NCBI GenBank assembly: GCA_027557655.1
Contig: CP064915.1
Span: 124,001 to 188,000, forward strand
DNA: 64,000 nucleotides
Source of the DNA: Candidatus Kinetoplastibacterium crithidii
Lineage (GTDB): Bacteria > Pseudomonadota > Gammaproteobacteria > Burkholderiales > Burkholderiaceae_B
Direction: 5' to 3'
In this document: one piece after another, positions 53,601 through 62,581 of the stretch
Layout: each line of letters opens with the position of its first letter
Numbering within the stretch: position 1 is the first letter of the stretch
Notes under the pieces: generated by a model
Told to the model about the DNA's origin: nothing
Database searches by the model: none
What the model saw: the letters and a program-made list of their open reading frames with translations, nothing else
Program-made: the position numbers and the translations under genes

Positions 53601-54428
53601 TTGGATAATATAGTGTTTAGTAATTTTGATTATTTTGTTCAAACTTGCTTTCTAGGCATAGTAGAAGGAATCACCGAATTTATTCCAGTATCAAGTACTG
53701 CTCATTTAATATTCCTAGGTAAAATCATAGGATTTCATTCTGAAGAAAGTAGAGTATTCGAAGTTTTTATTCAGGCTGGTGCTATGTTTGCTCTTTTAGT
53801 GTTTTTTAGAGAAAAAATAAAAGATTTAGTTTTGGGTATAATATATTTGGATTCTAAACAGATATTGTTTTTACGTAATTTGTTGGTGTCTATTACGCCA
53901 TCTGTGTTGATAGGTTTTTGTTTTATTAGAACGATAAAAGATATTTTTAATTATGAAATTGTTATTTCTATATCTTTAATATTAGGTGGGTTTATTATAA
54001 TAATTGTAGAAAACAATTATTATTCTAATAATCATAGAGAAAGTTCAATATATAAAATATCGTTAAAACAAGCTTTGTTTATAGGTTTATTACAGTGTTT
54101 GGCTATGATTCCAGGGGTTTCTCGTTCAGGTGCAACAATAGTAGCTGGTATTGTAGTTGGGTTAGATCGTAGAAATGCTACTGAGTTTTCGTTCATGATG
54201 GCTATACCTACGATTATTGGTGCAGCTGTGTACGATGTATATAGTAATATAGGTTTATTATCGTCTAAAATTTGTATAGGAATGTCAATAGGTTTTATAG
54301 CTTCATATATTAGTGCTATGTTTATAGTGCATTTTGTTGTTGAATTTGTTGCAAATCATTCATACAAAATATTTGGATGGTACAGAATAATTATTGGATT
54401 ATTAATGTTATTGATGATTATGCAATAA
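53601..54428 (+). CDS. uppP: Undecaprenyl-diphosphatase UppP (BacA)
   Basis: Recycles undecaprenyl pyrophosphate for peptidoglycan and polysaccharide assembly. The 275 residues contain GIVEGITEFIPVSSTAHLIFLG and PGVSRSGATIVAGI, the two conserved catalytic loops, with multiple membrane helices. The start is a TTG at 53601, with the next in-frame ATG well inside the conserved region. It probably shares a transcript with the TerC-type gene. Confidence 0.95.
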   Translation: MDNIVFSNFDYFVQTCFLGIVEGITEFIPVSSTAHLIFLGKIIGFHSEESRVFEVFIQAGAMFALLVFFREKIKDLVLGIIYLDSKQILFLRNLLVSITPSVLIGFCFIRTIKDIFNYEIVISISLILGGFIIIIVENNYYSNNHRESSIYKISLKQALFIGLLQCLAMIPGVSRSGATIVAGIVVGLDRRNATEFSFMMAIPTIIGAAVYDVYSNIGLLSSKICIGMSIGFIASYISAMFIVHFVVEFVANHSYKIFGWYRIIIGLLMLLMIMQ

Positions 54429-54477
54429 GTGTATGTGCATTATATTAAGAAAACCTTATTCCACTAGAGTCTAGTAT

Positions 54478-55176
54478 TTATTTTCCTTGCTTAGTTACTT
54501 TATCATCTAAGTTCCATTCTGGCAAAACCCATCTTTCACAAAGATTTTTTTAAATCGTAAGTTATTTTTGCTTTTTTATGAATATGTCTATGAATCATTA
54601 TGTTTGCTTTATGACTATCAAAAATTTTCAATAATTCAGATTTATTTACATCCATTATACTATTTTTTTTCAACTTGTTATTCATACATATTTTCTTATA
54701 TTGGAAGCTAATACTAGACGTTCTGCGATTGGCTTGCAAAGGAATTGTTTTTTTTAATTTTCATTATTAGTTATCATTTTGAATTTTTGATATTCTAGAT
54801 CATCTGTACATAATTCATCTCCATGAGTAATAATAATTGTTTTAAAATCTGTATTTATAACTGTTTGAGATTCTATTAATTGTATTACTGTAAAGCGTGA
54901 AAACTCTTCTCCTAATAGGAAATCTCTATTGCCCCTAACTAGAAAAATAGGAATTTTTCTAGTTGCTTGCTTCGTAGTAAGTAAAATATCTTTTAACAAT
55001 TCTTGAGCGATATTTATTATATTATCGCCAATCCATATATCAAAAATATCTCCTAATATATGAAGCATCTGAAAAAGAAGATGCTTCATATATTAGTCTT
55101 TTGAAGGCTTCTAATGTTGCATAATGATTTCAGAAAGATGAAAATCAGAAGCAAACCATAATCTGCCTTTTAACAT
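54478..55176 (-). pseudogene. lpxH: lpxH remnant (UDP-2,3-diacylglucosamine hydrolase), multiple frameshifts and a stop
   Basis: On the minus strand from an ATG at 55176 the pieces read, in family order but in changing frames: LKGRLWFASDFHLSE; ATLEAFKRLIYEASSFSDA; ILGDIFDIWIGD, LVRGNRDFLLGEEFSRF and ITHGDELCTDD; an in-frame TAA after NNEN and then KKQFLCKPIAERLVLASNIRKY; SIMDVNKSELL and IMIHRHIHKKA; and ERWVLPEWNLDD ending at a TAA at 54478. These cover LpxH from end to end. At least four frame changes plus the stop make an active enzyme very unlikely. The gene follows ppiB directly, matching the ppiB-lpxH pair of Bordetella relatives. LpxH removes UMP in lipid A synthesis. Confidence 0.93.
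55053..55096. repeat. Perfect 18-bp inverted repeat inside the lpxH remnant
   Basis: CTAATATATGAAGCATCT (55053-55070) and AGATGCTTCATATATTAG (55079-55096) are exact complements around an eight-base loop. It is the longest perfect palindrome noticed here and coincides with one of the lpxH frame changes. Confidence 0.9.
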
Positions 55177-55180
55177 TAGA

Positions 55181-55684
55181 TTACTCAACTATTTCTACTT
55201 TTTTTATTATTATATCTTCTATGGGAACATTCTGATGAAATCCTTTGTTACCAGTCTTGCTATTTTTTATTTTATTGATTGTTTCTTCTCCTTCAACTAC
55301 TTTCCCAAATACTGCATATCCCCATCCATTTTGTGTAGGAGATGAGTAATTTAAAAAATCATTATCTGCTACATTTATAAAAAATTGACTAGTTGCAGAA
55401 TGAGGGTCATTAGTTCTTGCCATTGCAATTGTATATTTATCGTTTTTTAAGCCATTATTTGCTTCATTTTCAATAGGTTTTTTTTCAGAGGTTTTATTTT
55501 CCAGATTTTTTGTTAAGCCTCCACCTTGTATCATGAATCCATCAATTACTCTATGAAACAATGTATTATCATAAAATCCTGTATTGACATAGTGTAGAAA
55601 GTTATCTACTGTTATTGGTGCTTTATTTTTATCTAAGGCAATAATAATATCTCCGATATTGGTTTGTATTTTTGCTTTGATCAT
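55181..55684 (-). CDS. ppiB: Peptidyl-prolyl cis-trans isomerase, cyclophilin type
   Basis: Cytoplasmic-type cyclophilin of 167 residues with no signal peptide. Seen are [36 protein letters not shown] with the catalytic Arg, [17 protein letters not shown] and [12 protein letters not shown]. It assists protein folding at prolines. Its stop lies five bases from the start of the lpxH remnant. Confidence 0.95.
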   Translation of the reverse strand: MIKAKIQTNIGDIIIALDKNKAPITVDNFLHYVNTGFYDNTLFHRVIDGFMIQGGGLTKNLENKTSEKKPIENEANNGLKNDKYTIAMARTNDPHSATSQFFINVADNDFLNYSSPTQNGWGYAVFGKVVEGEETINKIKNSKTGNKGFHQNVPIEDIIIKKVEIVE

Positions 55685-55711
55685 GATGCTTTGTTTAACT
55701 CCATTTGATAA

Positions 55712-55753
55712 ATTATAGTTATATAACTTTTATTAAAAATATATAACTATAAT
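55712..55753. repeat. 14-bp inverted repeat upstream of ppiB
   Basis: ATTATAGTTATATA (55712-55725) and TATATAACTATAAT (55740-55753) are exact complements with a 14-base loop. It lies 28 bases upstream of the ppiB start, a position fit for an operator or promoter-region structure. Confidence 0.6.
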
Positions 55754-55804
55754 GCCATTAAATTCATTTTTTGTTAATTGTTAATCATAACTCTTATTTT
55801 TAAT

Positions 55805-55832
55805 AGAACTAATAACTACAGTTGTTAGTTCT
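55805..55832. repeat. 13-bp hairpin in the ppiB-cysS gap
   Basis: AGAACTAATAACT (55805-55817) pairs with AGTTGTTAGTTCT (55820-55832), with one T-G wobble and a minimal loop. It lies upstream of the cysS promoter. Confidence 0.55.
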
Positions 55833-55859
55833 GCTGATCTACTGATCTATTTATTTGTT

Positions 55860-55887
55860 TTGACCTGAAGGTTAAAATCTATATAAT
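55860..55887 (+). promoter_or_regulatory. Sigma-70-type promoter for cysS
   Basis: TTGACC (55860-55865), a 16-base spacer and a perfect TATAAT (55882-55887). Transcription from here would give a leader of about 210 bases before cysS. Confidence 0.6.
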
Positions 55888-56106
55888 TAATATTATTAAT
55901 CTCATAAACTAGTTTTATTCCCACAGCATTATTAGTTGATGCTAAATTTTGTAAATATTTTTATATAACATAACTATATTTTAGTGATTTATTTAATAAG
56001 AACTAAATTGACTCGTAGATTTATCTATTACCTACTCTTTAAGATGCTAGTATTTGTTGGTAATTTTTAATACCTTAAACTTTTGATTTTTTGATATAAA
56101 TTCTAT

Positions 56107-57549
56107 ATGTTGCACATATATAATACTTTGACCCGTACTAAAGAAAAATTTCGACCATATAATAAAGGTTTTGTTAAAATGTATGTTTGCGGTATGACCG
56201 TATATGATTTTTGCCATCTTGGTCATGCTCGTGTGATGATTGTATTTGATATTGTTCAGCGCTGGCTACGCAATATTGGTTTCCAAGTAGAGTATGTTAG
56301 GAATATAACTGATATAGATGATAAAATAATAAAGCGTTCTTTAGATCTGAAGAAAGAAATTAGTGAAATTACTAATTTTTATATATCAGCTATGCACGCT
56401 GATGAGAGGGCGTTGTGGGTAAATAGTCCAAATAAAGAACCCAGAGCTACCCATTACGTAGATCATATGATTGAGATGATACAGCAGTTAGAGAAAAAAG
56501 GTCTTGCTTATCAGGCTGATAATGGTGATGTGAATTTTAAAGTCAGATCTTTTTCATCTTATGGAAAGCTTTCTAGAAAAAATTTGGATTTCTTGCGTTC
56601 TGGAGAAAGAGTTCCTATTTTATTGGATAAACATGATCCACTAGATTTTGTCTTATGGAAACATTCAAACGATAATGATCCAGATGATAGCAAATGGAAT
56701 TCTTGTTATGGAATTGGTCGTCCTGGATGGCATATAGAATGTTCTGCAATGAGTCATTCTATATTGGGATTACCGATTGATATTCATGGTGGGGGGCCAG
56801 ATCTTATTTTTCCTCATCATGAGAATGAGATAGCACAAACTGAAGGGGCGTATGGTGGAGTTTTCTCTAATAATTGGATGCATTGTGGTCCCCTTATGGT
56901 TAATGATAATAAGATGTCTAAGTCACTTAATAACTATTGCACAATAAGAGAGGCAATTGGTTATGGTAATTTATCAAATGATGAATATTGTGTGAATAAA
57001 AGAGAAGCTGAAATGCTTAGATTTTTTATTATTAGAAATCATTATCGAAGTAAACAAAATTATGTGATATCTAATTTAATAGATGCTCAAAGTTCTTTGG
57101 ATAAGTTATATTCTGCTATCATTAACTATGATTTTGATAGTAATTGTTGTGTAGATTGGTCAGATCCAAGTGCTATAGAGTTTGCTGCAGCTATGAATGA
57201 TGATTTTAATACGCCAAAAGCAATTGCTATTTTATTTGACCTGGCATCTAAGACCAATAGAGATAACTGTATTCATAGTGCTAGACAACTTAAGAGTTTG
57301 TCTAGTATTTTAGGGTTGTTAAATCAAAATCCTGAGGATTATTTTAAATCGAATACTAGATATGGAAATACTAGTGCTAAATCATCATATTTGTCTGACG
57401 AGGAAGTCGAGTTACTAATTTCTAGAAGATTACAAGCTAAAAAAAATCGTGATTATAAAGAATCTGACTATATTAGAAGTTTGTTAAAAGAATCCGGTAT
57501 AGATTTGGAGGATTTGCCAAATTATTCAACACGTTGGCGTCGTTTCTAA
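56107..57549 (+). CDS. cysS: Cysteine--tRNA ligase
   Basis: Class I synthetase charging tRNA-Cys. The 480 residues contain the zinc cysteine C28 in YVCGMTVYD, the HIGH equivalent HLGH at 37-40, the zinc-site [22 protein letters not shown], and KMSKS at 269-273. The C-terminal DALR/anticodon-binding part is present. Length is close to the usual 460-490. Confidence 0.97.
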   Translation: MLHIYNTLTRTKEKFRPYNKGFVKMYVCGMTVYDFCHLGHARVMIVFDIVQRWLRNIGFQVEYVRNITDIDDKIIKRSLDLKKEISEITNFYISAMHADERALWVNSPNKEPRATHYVDHMIEMIQQLEKKGLAYQADNGDVNFKVRSFSSYGKLSRKNLDFLRSGERVPILLDKHDPLDFVLWKHSNDNDPDDSKWNSCYGIGRPGWHIECSAMSHSILGLPIDIHGGGPDLIFPHHENEIAQTEGAYGGVFSNNWMHCGPLMVNDNKMSKSLNNYCTIREAIGYGNLSNDEYCVNKREAEMLRFFIIRNHYRSKQNYVISNLIDAQSSLDKLYSAIINYDFDSNCCVDWSDPSAIEFAAAMNDDFNTPKAIAILFDLASKTNRDNCIHSARQLKSLSSILGLLNQNPEDYFKSNTRYGNTSAKSSYLSDEEVELLISRRLQAKKNRDYKESDYIRSLLKESGIDLEDLPNYSTRWRRF

Positions 57550-57573
57550 TTATTTAAAGGGAAAAGGTTTTTG

Positions 57574-58200
57574 ATGCCTAATAATAAAAACATAGTTCAG
57601 CCTGATTATTGGGAAGAAGCGGTTTCTCAATTGAAAAAGAAGGATAGAATTCTAAGAAAAGTAATACCACTTTGTGAAGATAAAGTTTTATTATCTCCGG
57701 GTCCTCCATTTTTAACGCTTATTCGCCTAATTTTAGCTCAGCAAATTTCTGTCAAAGCAGCTGCTACTATATGGAATAGATTTATTAATCTAGTAGGAGA
57801 GTCTCCTACTCCCAAACTAATTTCTAGTATGTCTGATGATTTGTTAAGAAATATAGGTATTTCAAAAAGAAAAATTGACTATTTAAAAGATTTAGCTAAT
57901 TATTTTATTACTAACAGTAGTGTTTGCCCTGAGAAATGGCTTAAAATGGATGATGAGTCTATAATTGCTGAATTATCTAAAATTAGAGGGATTGGTCGAT
58001 GGACAGCAGAAATGTTTTTGATATTGAATTTGCAAAGACCTGACATAATGCCGCTAGATGATTTCGGCTTATTAAAAGCAATATCTACTCATTATTTTAG
58101 TGGAGAGCCTGTCTCCCGTTTTGAAGCTAGAGAGGTATCTGTAGCATGGCGTCCCTGGCGTACTGTAGCTACTTGGTATTTATGGCGAAGTATAGAATAG
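57574..58200 (+). CDS. DNA-3-methyladenine glycosylase II-like, AlkA/HhH-GPD family
   Basis: Base-excision repair glycosylase. The 208 residues from the ATG at 57574 include ILAQQISVKAAATIWNRF, the helix-hairpin-helix KIRGIGRWTAEMFLI and the catalytic Asp in MPLDDFGLLKAI. There is no iron-sulfur cysteine set, so it is AlkA-like and not Nth/MutY. The AlkA N-terminal domain is missing, as in other short family members. It lies between cysS and accA. Confidence 0.9.
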   Translation: MPNNKNIVQPDYWEEAVSQLKKKDRILRKVIPLCEDKVLLSPGPPFLTLIRLILAQQISVKAAATIWNRFINLVGESPTPKLISSMSDDLLRNIGISKRKIDYLKDLANYFITNSSVCPEKWLKMDDESIIAELSKIRGIGRWTAEMFLILNLQRPDIMPLDDFGLLKAISTHYFSGEPVSRFEAREVSVAWRPWRTVATWYLWRSIE

Positions 58201-58242
58201 ACTGATTACTCTTATTAGAAAACTGGTATAAAAATTATAAAC

Positions 58243-59205
58243 ATGAGAAATATTTTTTTAGAATTTGAGCAGCCAATTGCTGAGCTTGAAGAAAAAATAG
58301 AACAGCTTAGGTATGTCCAGTCTGATTCTGCTTTAGATATTTCTGATGAGATAGATAGGTTGCAAAAGAAAAGTGAACAGTTAACTAAAAAAATTTATTC
58401 TAAATTAACACCTTGGCAAGTGGCTTTAGTAGCAAGACATCCTCAGAGACCTTATACATTGGATTATGTTAATGAGATTTTTACTGACTTCCATGAATTA
58501 CATGGGGATAGAATGTATGCTGATGACCAATCGATTGTTGGAGGGTTAGCTAGGTTTAATGGTGTGTCTTGTATGATTATAGGTCATCAAAAAGGAAGGG
58601 ATACGAAAGAAAGAGCTAGGCGTAATTTTGGCATGTCAAAACCAGAAGGATATAGAAAAGCTTTGCGATTAATGCGTTTAGCTGAAAAATTTAACATGCC
58701 TATTTTTACTTTTGTAGATACTCCTGGTGCCTATCCTGGAGTAGGAGCAGAAGAAAGAGGCCAATCTGAGGCAATAGGTCGTAATTTATATGCGATGGCT
58801 GAGTTAAGGGTTCCTATTATCTGTACAATTATTGGAGAAGGTGGATCTGGAGGAGCTCTTGCTATTGCAGTTGGAAACGATGTTTTGATGTTGCAATATT
58901 CTACATATTCTGTGATCTCGCCTGAAGGATGTGCTTCTATATTATGGCGCAGTTCTGGTAAAACTCAAGAGGCAGCAGAAGCACTGGCCATAGTTGCTAG
59001 TCGTTTAAAAGAATTAGGTTTAATAAATAAAATAGTTAGTGAGCCATTAGGTGGAGCTCATAGAGAACCTCATGTTATGGCTCAAACTTTAAGAAAATCA
59101 CTACTAGAATCCTTTAATGAAATCAATAAATTAAATACTGAGCAATTAATAGAACAAAGGGTATCTAATATATTATCGTTTGGTTCTTTTAAAGAGGAGT
59201 CTTAG
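58243..59205 (+). CDS. accA: Acetyl-CoA carboxylase carboxyltransferase subunit alpha
   Basis: Transfers the carboxyl group from biotin carboxyl carrier protein to acetyl-CoA, with AccD. The 320 residues match the family: [18 protein letters not shown] helix, [60 protein letters not shown] and [11 protein letters not shown]. It starts 42 bases after the glycosylase and ends 12 bases before tilS. Confidence 0.97.
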   Translation: MRNIFLEFEQPIAELEEKIEQLRYVQSDSALDISDEIDRLQKKSEQLTKKIYSKLTPWQVALVARHPQRPYTLDYVNEIFTDFHELHGDRMYADDQSIVGGLARFNGVSCMIIGHQKGRDTKERARRNFGMSKPEGYRKALRLMRLAEKFNMPIFTFVDTPGAYPGVGAEERGQSEAIGRNLYAMAELRVPIICTIIGEGGSGGALAIAVGNDVLMLQYSTYSVISPEGCASILWRSSGKTQEAAEALAIVASRLKELGLINKIVSEPLGGAHREPHVMAQTLRKSLLESFNEINKLNTEQLIEQRVSNILSFGSFKEES

Positions 59206-59217
59206 GGATTAAGTTTT

Positions 59218-60225
59218 ATGAATGATTCTTTTGTTATTTTGTATAATAGTTTTGTCAAATCATTGCTTGAGTTGGTGGAAATGCCAAAGACTATTGCTAT
59301 AGCTGTTAGTGGTGGAGTTGACTCTTCAACTATGTCTTATATAGCTAAAAAAGCAACAGAAAAATTTAATATTTCTATAATACTGTTTCATGTTAATCAT
59401 GGGCTGCAGGAAACTGCTGATAGTTGGTCTCGACAAGTTCATTTTTTAGCTGAGTTGTTAGATGTGGAAATATATGAAAAGAAAATATTAGTGGATTCTA
59501 TAAAAAAGAAAGGGACTGAAGGAGCTGCTAGAGATGCAAGATATAGAGCTTTTTATGATTTATCAAAGGAACATGGAGTGCATCATATTTTCTTAGCTCA
59601 TCATCAAAAAGATCAAGCAGAAACTTTATTATTACGTTTGTTTCGCGGTTCTGGTGTGAAGGGTATGGCTGGCATGAAAAAAGTATCGAAAGTTAATCAT
59701 ATTTTTTATATTAGACCTTGGTTGGATATAGATAAAAGTTATATTGATATTGAAAGTAAGAAATTTTCACTAGAGAATGCCTGGTCACCTATTAATGATC
59801 CTACTAATAAAGATCCAGCTTATTCTAGAGGGGTAATAAGATTTTTTTTAGAACCTGTTCTTAATAAATATTGGCCTCAATGGAAGAAAACATTAAGTAG
59901 ACATGCTCTTAATATGAGAGATGCTGATGATATTATTGAGGTTTTTGCTAGCAACCATTTGAAAATGCTAGATTTTGATAATGATAGTTTCAGTTTTTCA
60001 TTGTCAAAATGGAGATTGATTACATCTAAACCAATACAAATGCAAATTCTGAGACATTGGATTATGTTGCATAATATCAACTTACCTAGTCATGCAGTAT
60101 TAAATGAGATTTATAAACAACTTTCTCAATTGCATGCGTTAGGTTATGATCGTTGTATGACTATTCATCATGATAATCATTTGATATTATGTAGAAGAGG
60201 CAGAGTATACATAGAACATAGATAA
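59218..60225 (+). CDS. tilS: tRNA(Ile)-lysidine synthase
   Basis: Puts lysidine at C34 of tRNA-Ile(CAU), changing it from reading AUG to AUA. The 335 residues have the PP-loop AVSGGVDSS (29-37), FHVNHGLQ, GAARDARYRAF, HHQKDQAETLLLRLFRGSGVKGMAGM and PWLDI. It is about 100 residues shorter than E. coli TilS and may lack the C-terminal domain, as some short homologues do. AUA is frequent in this AT-rich genome, so the enzyme is probably essential. Confidence 0.93.
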   Translation: MNDSFVILYNSFVKSLLELVEMPKTIAIAVSGGVDSSTMSYIAKKATEKFNISIILFHVNHGLQETADSWSRQVHFLAELLDVEIYEKKILVDSIKKKGTEGAARDARYRAFYDLSKEHGVHHIFLAHHQKDQAETLLLRLFRGSGVKGMAGMKKVSKVNHIFYIRPWLDIDKSYIDIESKKFSLENAWSPINDPTNKDPAYSRGVIRFFLEPVLNKYWPQWKKTLSRHALNMRDADDIIEVFASNHLKMLDFDNDSFSFSLSKWRLITSKPIQMQILRHWIMLHNINLPSHAVLNEIYKQLSQLHALGYDRCMTIHHDNHLILCRRGRVYIEHR

Positions 60226-60324
60226 ATAATTACTAATGTAATATTGTTTAGTATAAAATAAGACTTGGTGATTATTATGCAATATGGTTAGTATTTTTTT
60301 TTTGATATTTTATTAGAGTAAGAA

Positions 60325-61593
60325 ATGTCGTTATTCGTTCATAAATATGGTGGGACATCGATGGGCTCTATTGAGCGCATCAGAAATGTAGCTTGTCGAG
60401 TTGCAAAGTGGCATAGGGCTGGTCATCAGGTTGTAGTAGTTCCTTCTGCGATGTCTGGTGAAACTAATCGTTTGTTAGGTCTTGCGAAAGAATTAACTCC
60501 TTTTCCTGATACTAGAGAATTAGACATGATAGCAGCTACTGGCGAGCAAGTTAGTAGTGCCTTGCTAGCAATTGCATTGCAATCTGTAGGTATATCTGCT
60601 AGAAGTTACGCTGGATGGCAAGTGCCTGTCAAGACAGATTCTTCTTATGGTAAGGCAAGGATTATGTCGATAGATGGAGACCATATTCTTTCTGATTTAA
60701 AGCAAGGTCGTGTTGTAGTAATAACAGGTTTCCAAGGTGTTGATCAGGAAAATAATATTACAACTTTAGGTCGTGGAGGGTCTGATACATCAGCAGTTGC
60801 TATTGCTGCAGCTTTAAAAGCTGATGAGTGTTTAATCTATACTGATGTAAATGGTGTTTATACAACCGATCCCAGGGTTGTTCCAGAAGCAAGATGTATG
60901 CCTAGGGTATCATTCGAAGAAATGTTGGAAATGGCGTCTCTTGGATCTAAAGTTTTACAAATACGTTCTGTTGAGTTTGCTGGCAAATATAGTGTTCCAA
61001 TAAGAGTCTTATCATCATTAACTGATGCTAATATTTCTTTAGATGAAGAAATGTATTCTGGAACACTAATAAATTTTGAGGAAAATAATAATATGGAAGC
61101 TGCTGTAGTGTCTGGTATAGCGTTTAGTAGAGATGAGGCTAAGATTACATTAATAGCAGTACCTGATACTCCAGGTATTGCTCATTCTATACTTGGCCCT
61201 GTTGCTGCGGCTAATATAGAAGTTGATATGATTTTGCAAAATCAATCTGTTGCAGGATGTACTGATTTTTCTTTTACTGTGAACCGTTCTGATTTTAAAC
61301 GCACATTAGATCTTTTGGAAAATGATGTTGTTCCTGCTGTGCAAGCAAGAGAGATAAGCACAGATGATAAGGTAGCTAAAGTATCTATAGTTGGTGTTGG
61401 AATGCGTTCTCATGTAGGTGTTGCTAGCTTGATGTTTAAAACATTGTCTCAAGAAGGCATAAACATTAAAATGATAAGTACCAGTGAAATCAAAACTTCT
61501 GTTATAATAGATGATAAATATATGGAATTAGCCGTACGTTCTTTGCATAAAGCATTCGGTCTAGAACATGGTTCCGATAGTAGTGTAGCATAG
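60325..61593 (+). CDS. lysC: Aspartate kinase
   Basis: Phosphorylates aspartate at the head of the lysine, threonine, methionine and diaminopimelate pathways. The 422 residues are a lysine/threonine-sensitive type: VHKYGGTSMGSIERI, TTLGRGGSDTSAVAIA, EILEMASLGSKVLQ-type segment (EEMLEMASLGSKVL), then two ACT domains from about residue 265 (VPDTPGIAHSIL, VGVGMRSHVGVAS). tRNA-Ser begins nine bases after its stop, so they probably share a transcript. Confidence 0.96.
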   Translation: MSLFVHKYGGTSMGSIERIRNVACRVAKWHRAGHQVVVVPSAMSGETNRLLGLAKELTPFPDTRELDMIAATGEQVSSALLAIALQSVGISARSYAGWQVPVKTDSSYGKARIMSIDGDHILSDLKQGRVVVITGFQGVDQENNITTLGRGGSDTSAVAIAAALKADECLIYTDVNGVYTTDPRVVPEARCMPRVSFEEMLEMASLGSKVLQIRSVEFAGKYSVPIRVLSSLTDANISLDEEMYSGTLINFEENNNMEAAVVSGIAFSRDEAKITLIAVPDTPGIAHSILGPVAAANIEVDMILQNQSVAGCTDFSFTVNRSDFKRTLDLLENDVVPAVQAREISTDDKVAKVSIVGVGMRSHVGVASLMFKTLSQEGINIKMISTSEIKTSVIIDDKYMELAVRSLHKAFGLEHGSDSSVA

Positions 61594-61602
61594 AGTTATT
61601 TT

Positions 61603-61694
61603 GGAGGCGTGCCCGAGTGGCTGAAGGGGCTCCCCTGCTAAGGGAGTGTGTGGCAAAAACTGCACCGTGAGTTCGAATCTCACCGCCTCCGCCA
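61603..61694 (+). tRNA. tRNA-Ser (anticodon GCT)
   Basis: Acceptor GGAGGCG/CGCCTCC, anticodon stem CTCCC/GGGAG around CTGCTAA (anticodon GCT), the long class II variable arm (TGTGTGGCAAAAACTGCACC), T-stem GTGAG/CTCAC, discriminator G and encoded CCA. It follows lysC by nine bases. Confidence 0.96.
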
Positions 61695-61778
61695 GGTTTT
61701 TTTTGATGCTGTTTTTTTTATTGTAATTTATTTAGTTATTATTTATAATATATCATCCGATAGTTATTATACTGTTGG

Positions 61779-61813
61779 TATAATACAGCTAGTCAAAAGC
61801 TAGCTGTATTATA
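61779..61813 (+). terminator. 14-bp palindromic hairpin between tRNA-Ser and tRNA-Arg
   Basis: TATAATACAGCTAG (61779-61792) and CTAGCTGTATTATA (61800-61813) form a perfect stem around TCAAAAG, followed by a short T-rich stretch. A terminator for lysC-tRNA-Ser is the simplest reading. Confidence 0.6.
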
Positions 61814-61841
61814 TTTGTTTTGCAGATATTTTTTATTAAAT

Positions 61842-61919
61842 GCGCCCGTAGCTCAGTTGGATTAGAGTACTTGGCTACGAACCAAGGGGTCGTGGGTTCA
61901 AATCCTGCCGGGCGCACCA
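61842..61919 (+). tRNA. tRNA-Arg (anticodon ACG)
   Basis: Acceptor GCGCCCG/CGGGCGC, D-stem GCTC/GAGT, anticodon stem CTTGG/CCAAG around CTACGAA (anticodon ACG, A34 expected to become inosine), T-stem GTGGG/CCTGC with wobbles, discriminator A and encoded CCA. It decodes CGN codons. Confidence 0.96.
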
Positions 61920-61928
61920 GTATTTTTT

Positions 61929-61967
61929 AAAGTCTAGGAATGTGTCTTTGCCATCCTAGACTTTTTT
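61929..61967 (+). terminator. Rho-independent terminator after tRNA-Arg(ACG)
   Basis: AAAGTCTAGGA (61929-61939) and TCCTAGACTTT (61954-61964) form an 11-bp stem around a 14-base loop, followed by TTT to 61967. Position is ten bases after the tRNA. Confidence 0.85.
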
Positions 61968-62080
61968 ATATTATTTGGTTTAAAAATTAAACAGTTTATA
62001 TAAGAACTTGTTATTATTAAACTTTTCCATGATGTTCATTGAATTATTAATAAACTTGTCCACAATTTATGTTAATAAGT

Positions 62081-62530
62081 TTATTGTAGTAGATCATCGT
62101 CAAGAAAACTAGGTATTGGAATAATGTTGATTCCTTCTTCTTCTAGCTCTTTTTTTTCCTCAAGTGATATGTTACCTTTTATTGAAGTTTTTTGAGATTC
62201 TCCAGAATGTATCATTCGAGCTTCTTCTGCAAAGTTGTTTCCAACATTTTCTGCTTTATTTATAATTTGACGTAGATTTTCTATAGTTTTAGCTTGCTGT
62301 TCTAATGATTTATCACGGATATCATTATTGGATTGTGTTTTTTCTAAAGCAATTGATCCTTTTTTTCCTATATATGGTGTTGATAGTAGTTTTGATATTG
62401 TCGATGAAGAACAAATAGGACATGTTATAAGATTTTTGGATATTTGTTCTTCGTATTCATTATGAGAACGAAACCACCCTTCAAACATATGGTCATTATT
62501 GCAATGCAAATTAAAAACTTTTATAGTCAT
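62081..62530 (-). CDS. DUF1178-family protein with a zinc-ribbon-like N-terminus
   Basis: The 149 residues match a conserved proteobacterial family of unknown function. The N-terminal part reads IKVFNLHCNNDHMFEGWFRS, then CPICSSSTISKLLSTP, giving paired cysteines likely to bind zinc. The middle is a helical, coiled-coil-prone stretch (KSLEQQAKTIENLRQII). An ESQKTSIKGNISLEEKKELEEEGI segment precedes a short C-terminal PIPSFLDDD tail. It follows efp on the same strand with a hairpin between. Confidence 0.85.
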   Translation of the reverse strand: MTIKVFNLHCNNDHMFEGWFRSHNEYEEQISKNLITCPICSSSTISKLLSTPYIGKKGSIALEKTQSNNDIRDKSLEQQAKTIENLRQIINKAENVGNNFAEEARMIHSGESQKTSIKGNISLEEKKELEEEGINIIPIPSFLDDDLLQ

Positions 62531-62550
62531 TATATGATACTGTTAATTAG

Positions 62551-62578
62551 TATAGACATAAATGAATTTATGTCTATA
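62551..62578 (-). terminator. 12-bp hairpin between efp and the DUF1178 gene
   Basis: TATAGACATAAA (62551-62562) and TTTATGTCTATA (62567-62578) form a perfect stem with a four-base loop TGAA on the plus strand. It lies directly after the efp stop on the minus strand. Without a T-tract it may be an attenuator or an mRNA-stabilising hairpin. Confidence 0.6.
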
Positions 62579-62581
62579 AAG

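Larger units (their letters stand above)
55685..56106. other. 422-base non-coding gap between divergent ppiB and cysS
   Basis: No coding sequence or gene remnant could be recognised in any frame. The gap holds a 14-bp inverted repeat at 55712-55753, a 13-bp hairpin at 55805-55832 and a good plus-strand promoter at 55860-55887. It is the longest unexplained gap in the window. Confidence 0.7.

Noticed and set aside
54536..54739. Separate 67-residue hypothetical protein
   Set aside because: It contains SIMDVNKSELL and IMIHRHIHKKA, the LpxH C-terminal metal-site region, so it is part of the same pseudogene.
54754..55089. Independent small phosphoesterase gene
   Set aside because: It is the middle piece of the lpxH remnant, with the N- and C-terminal pieces found in other frames on both sides.
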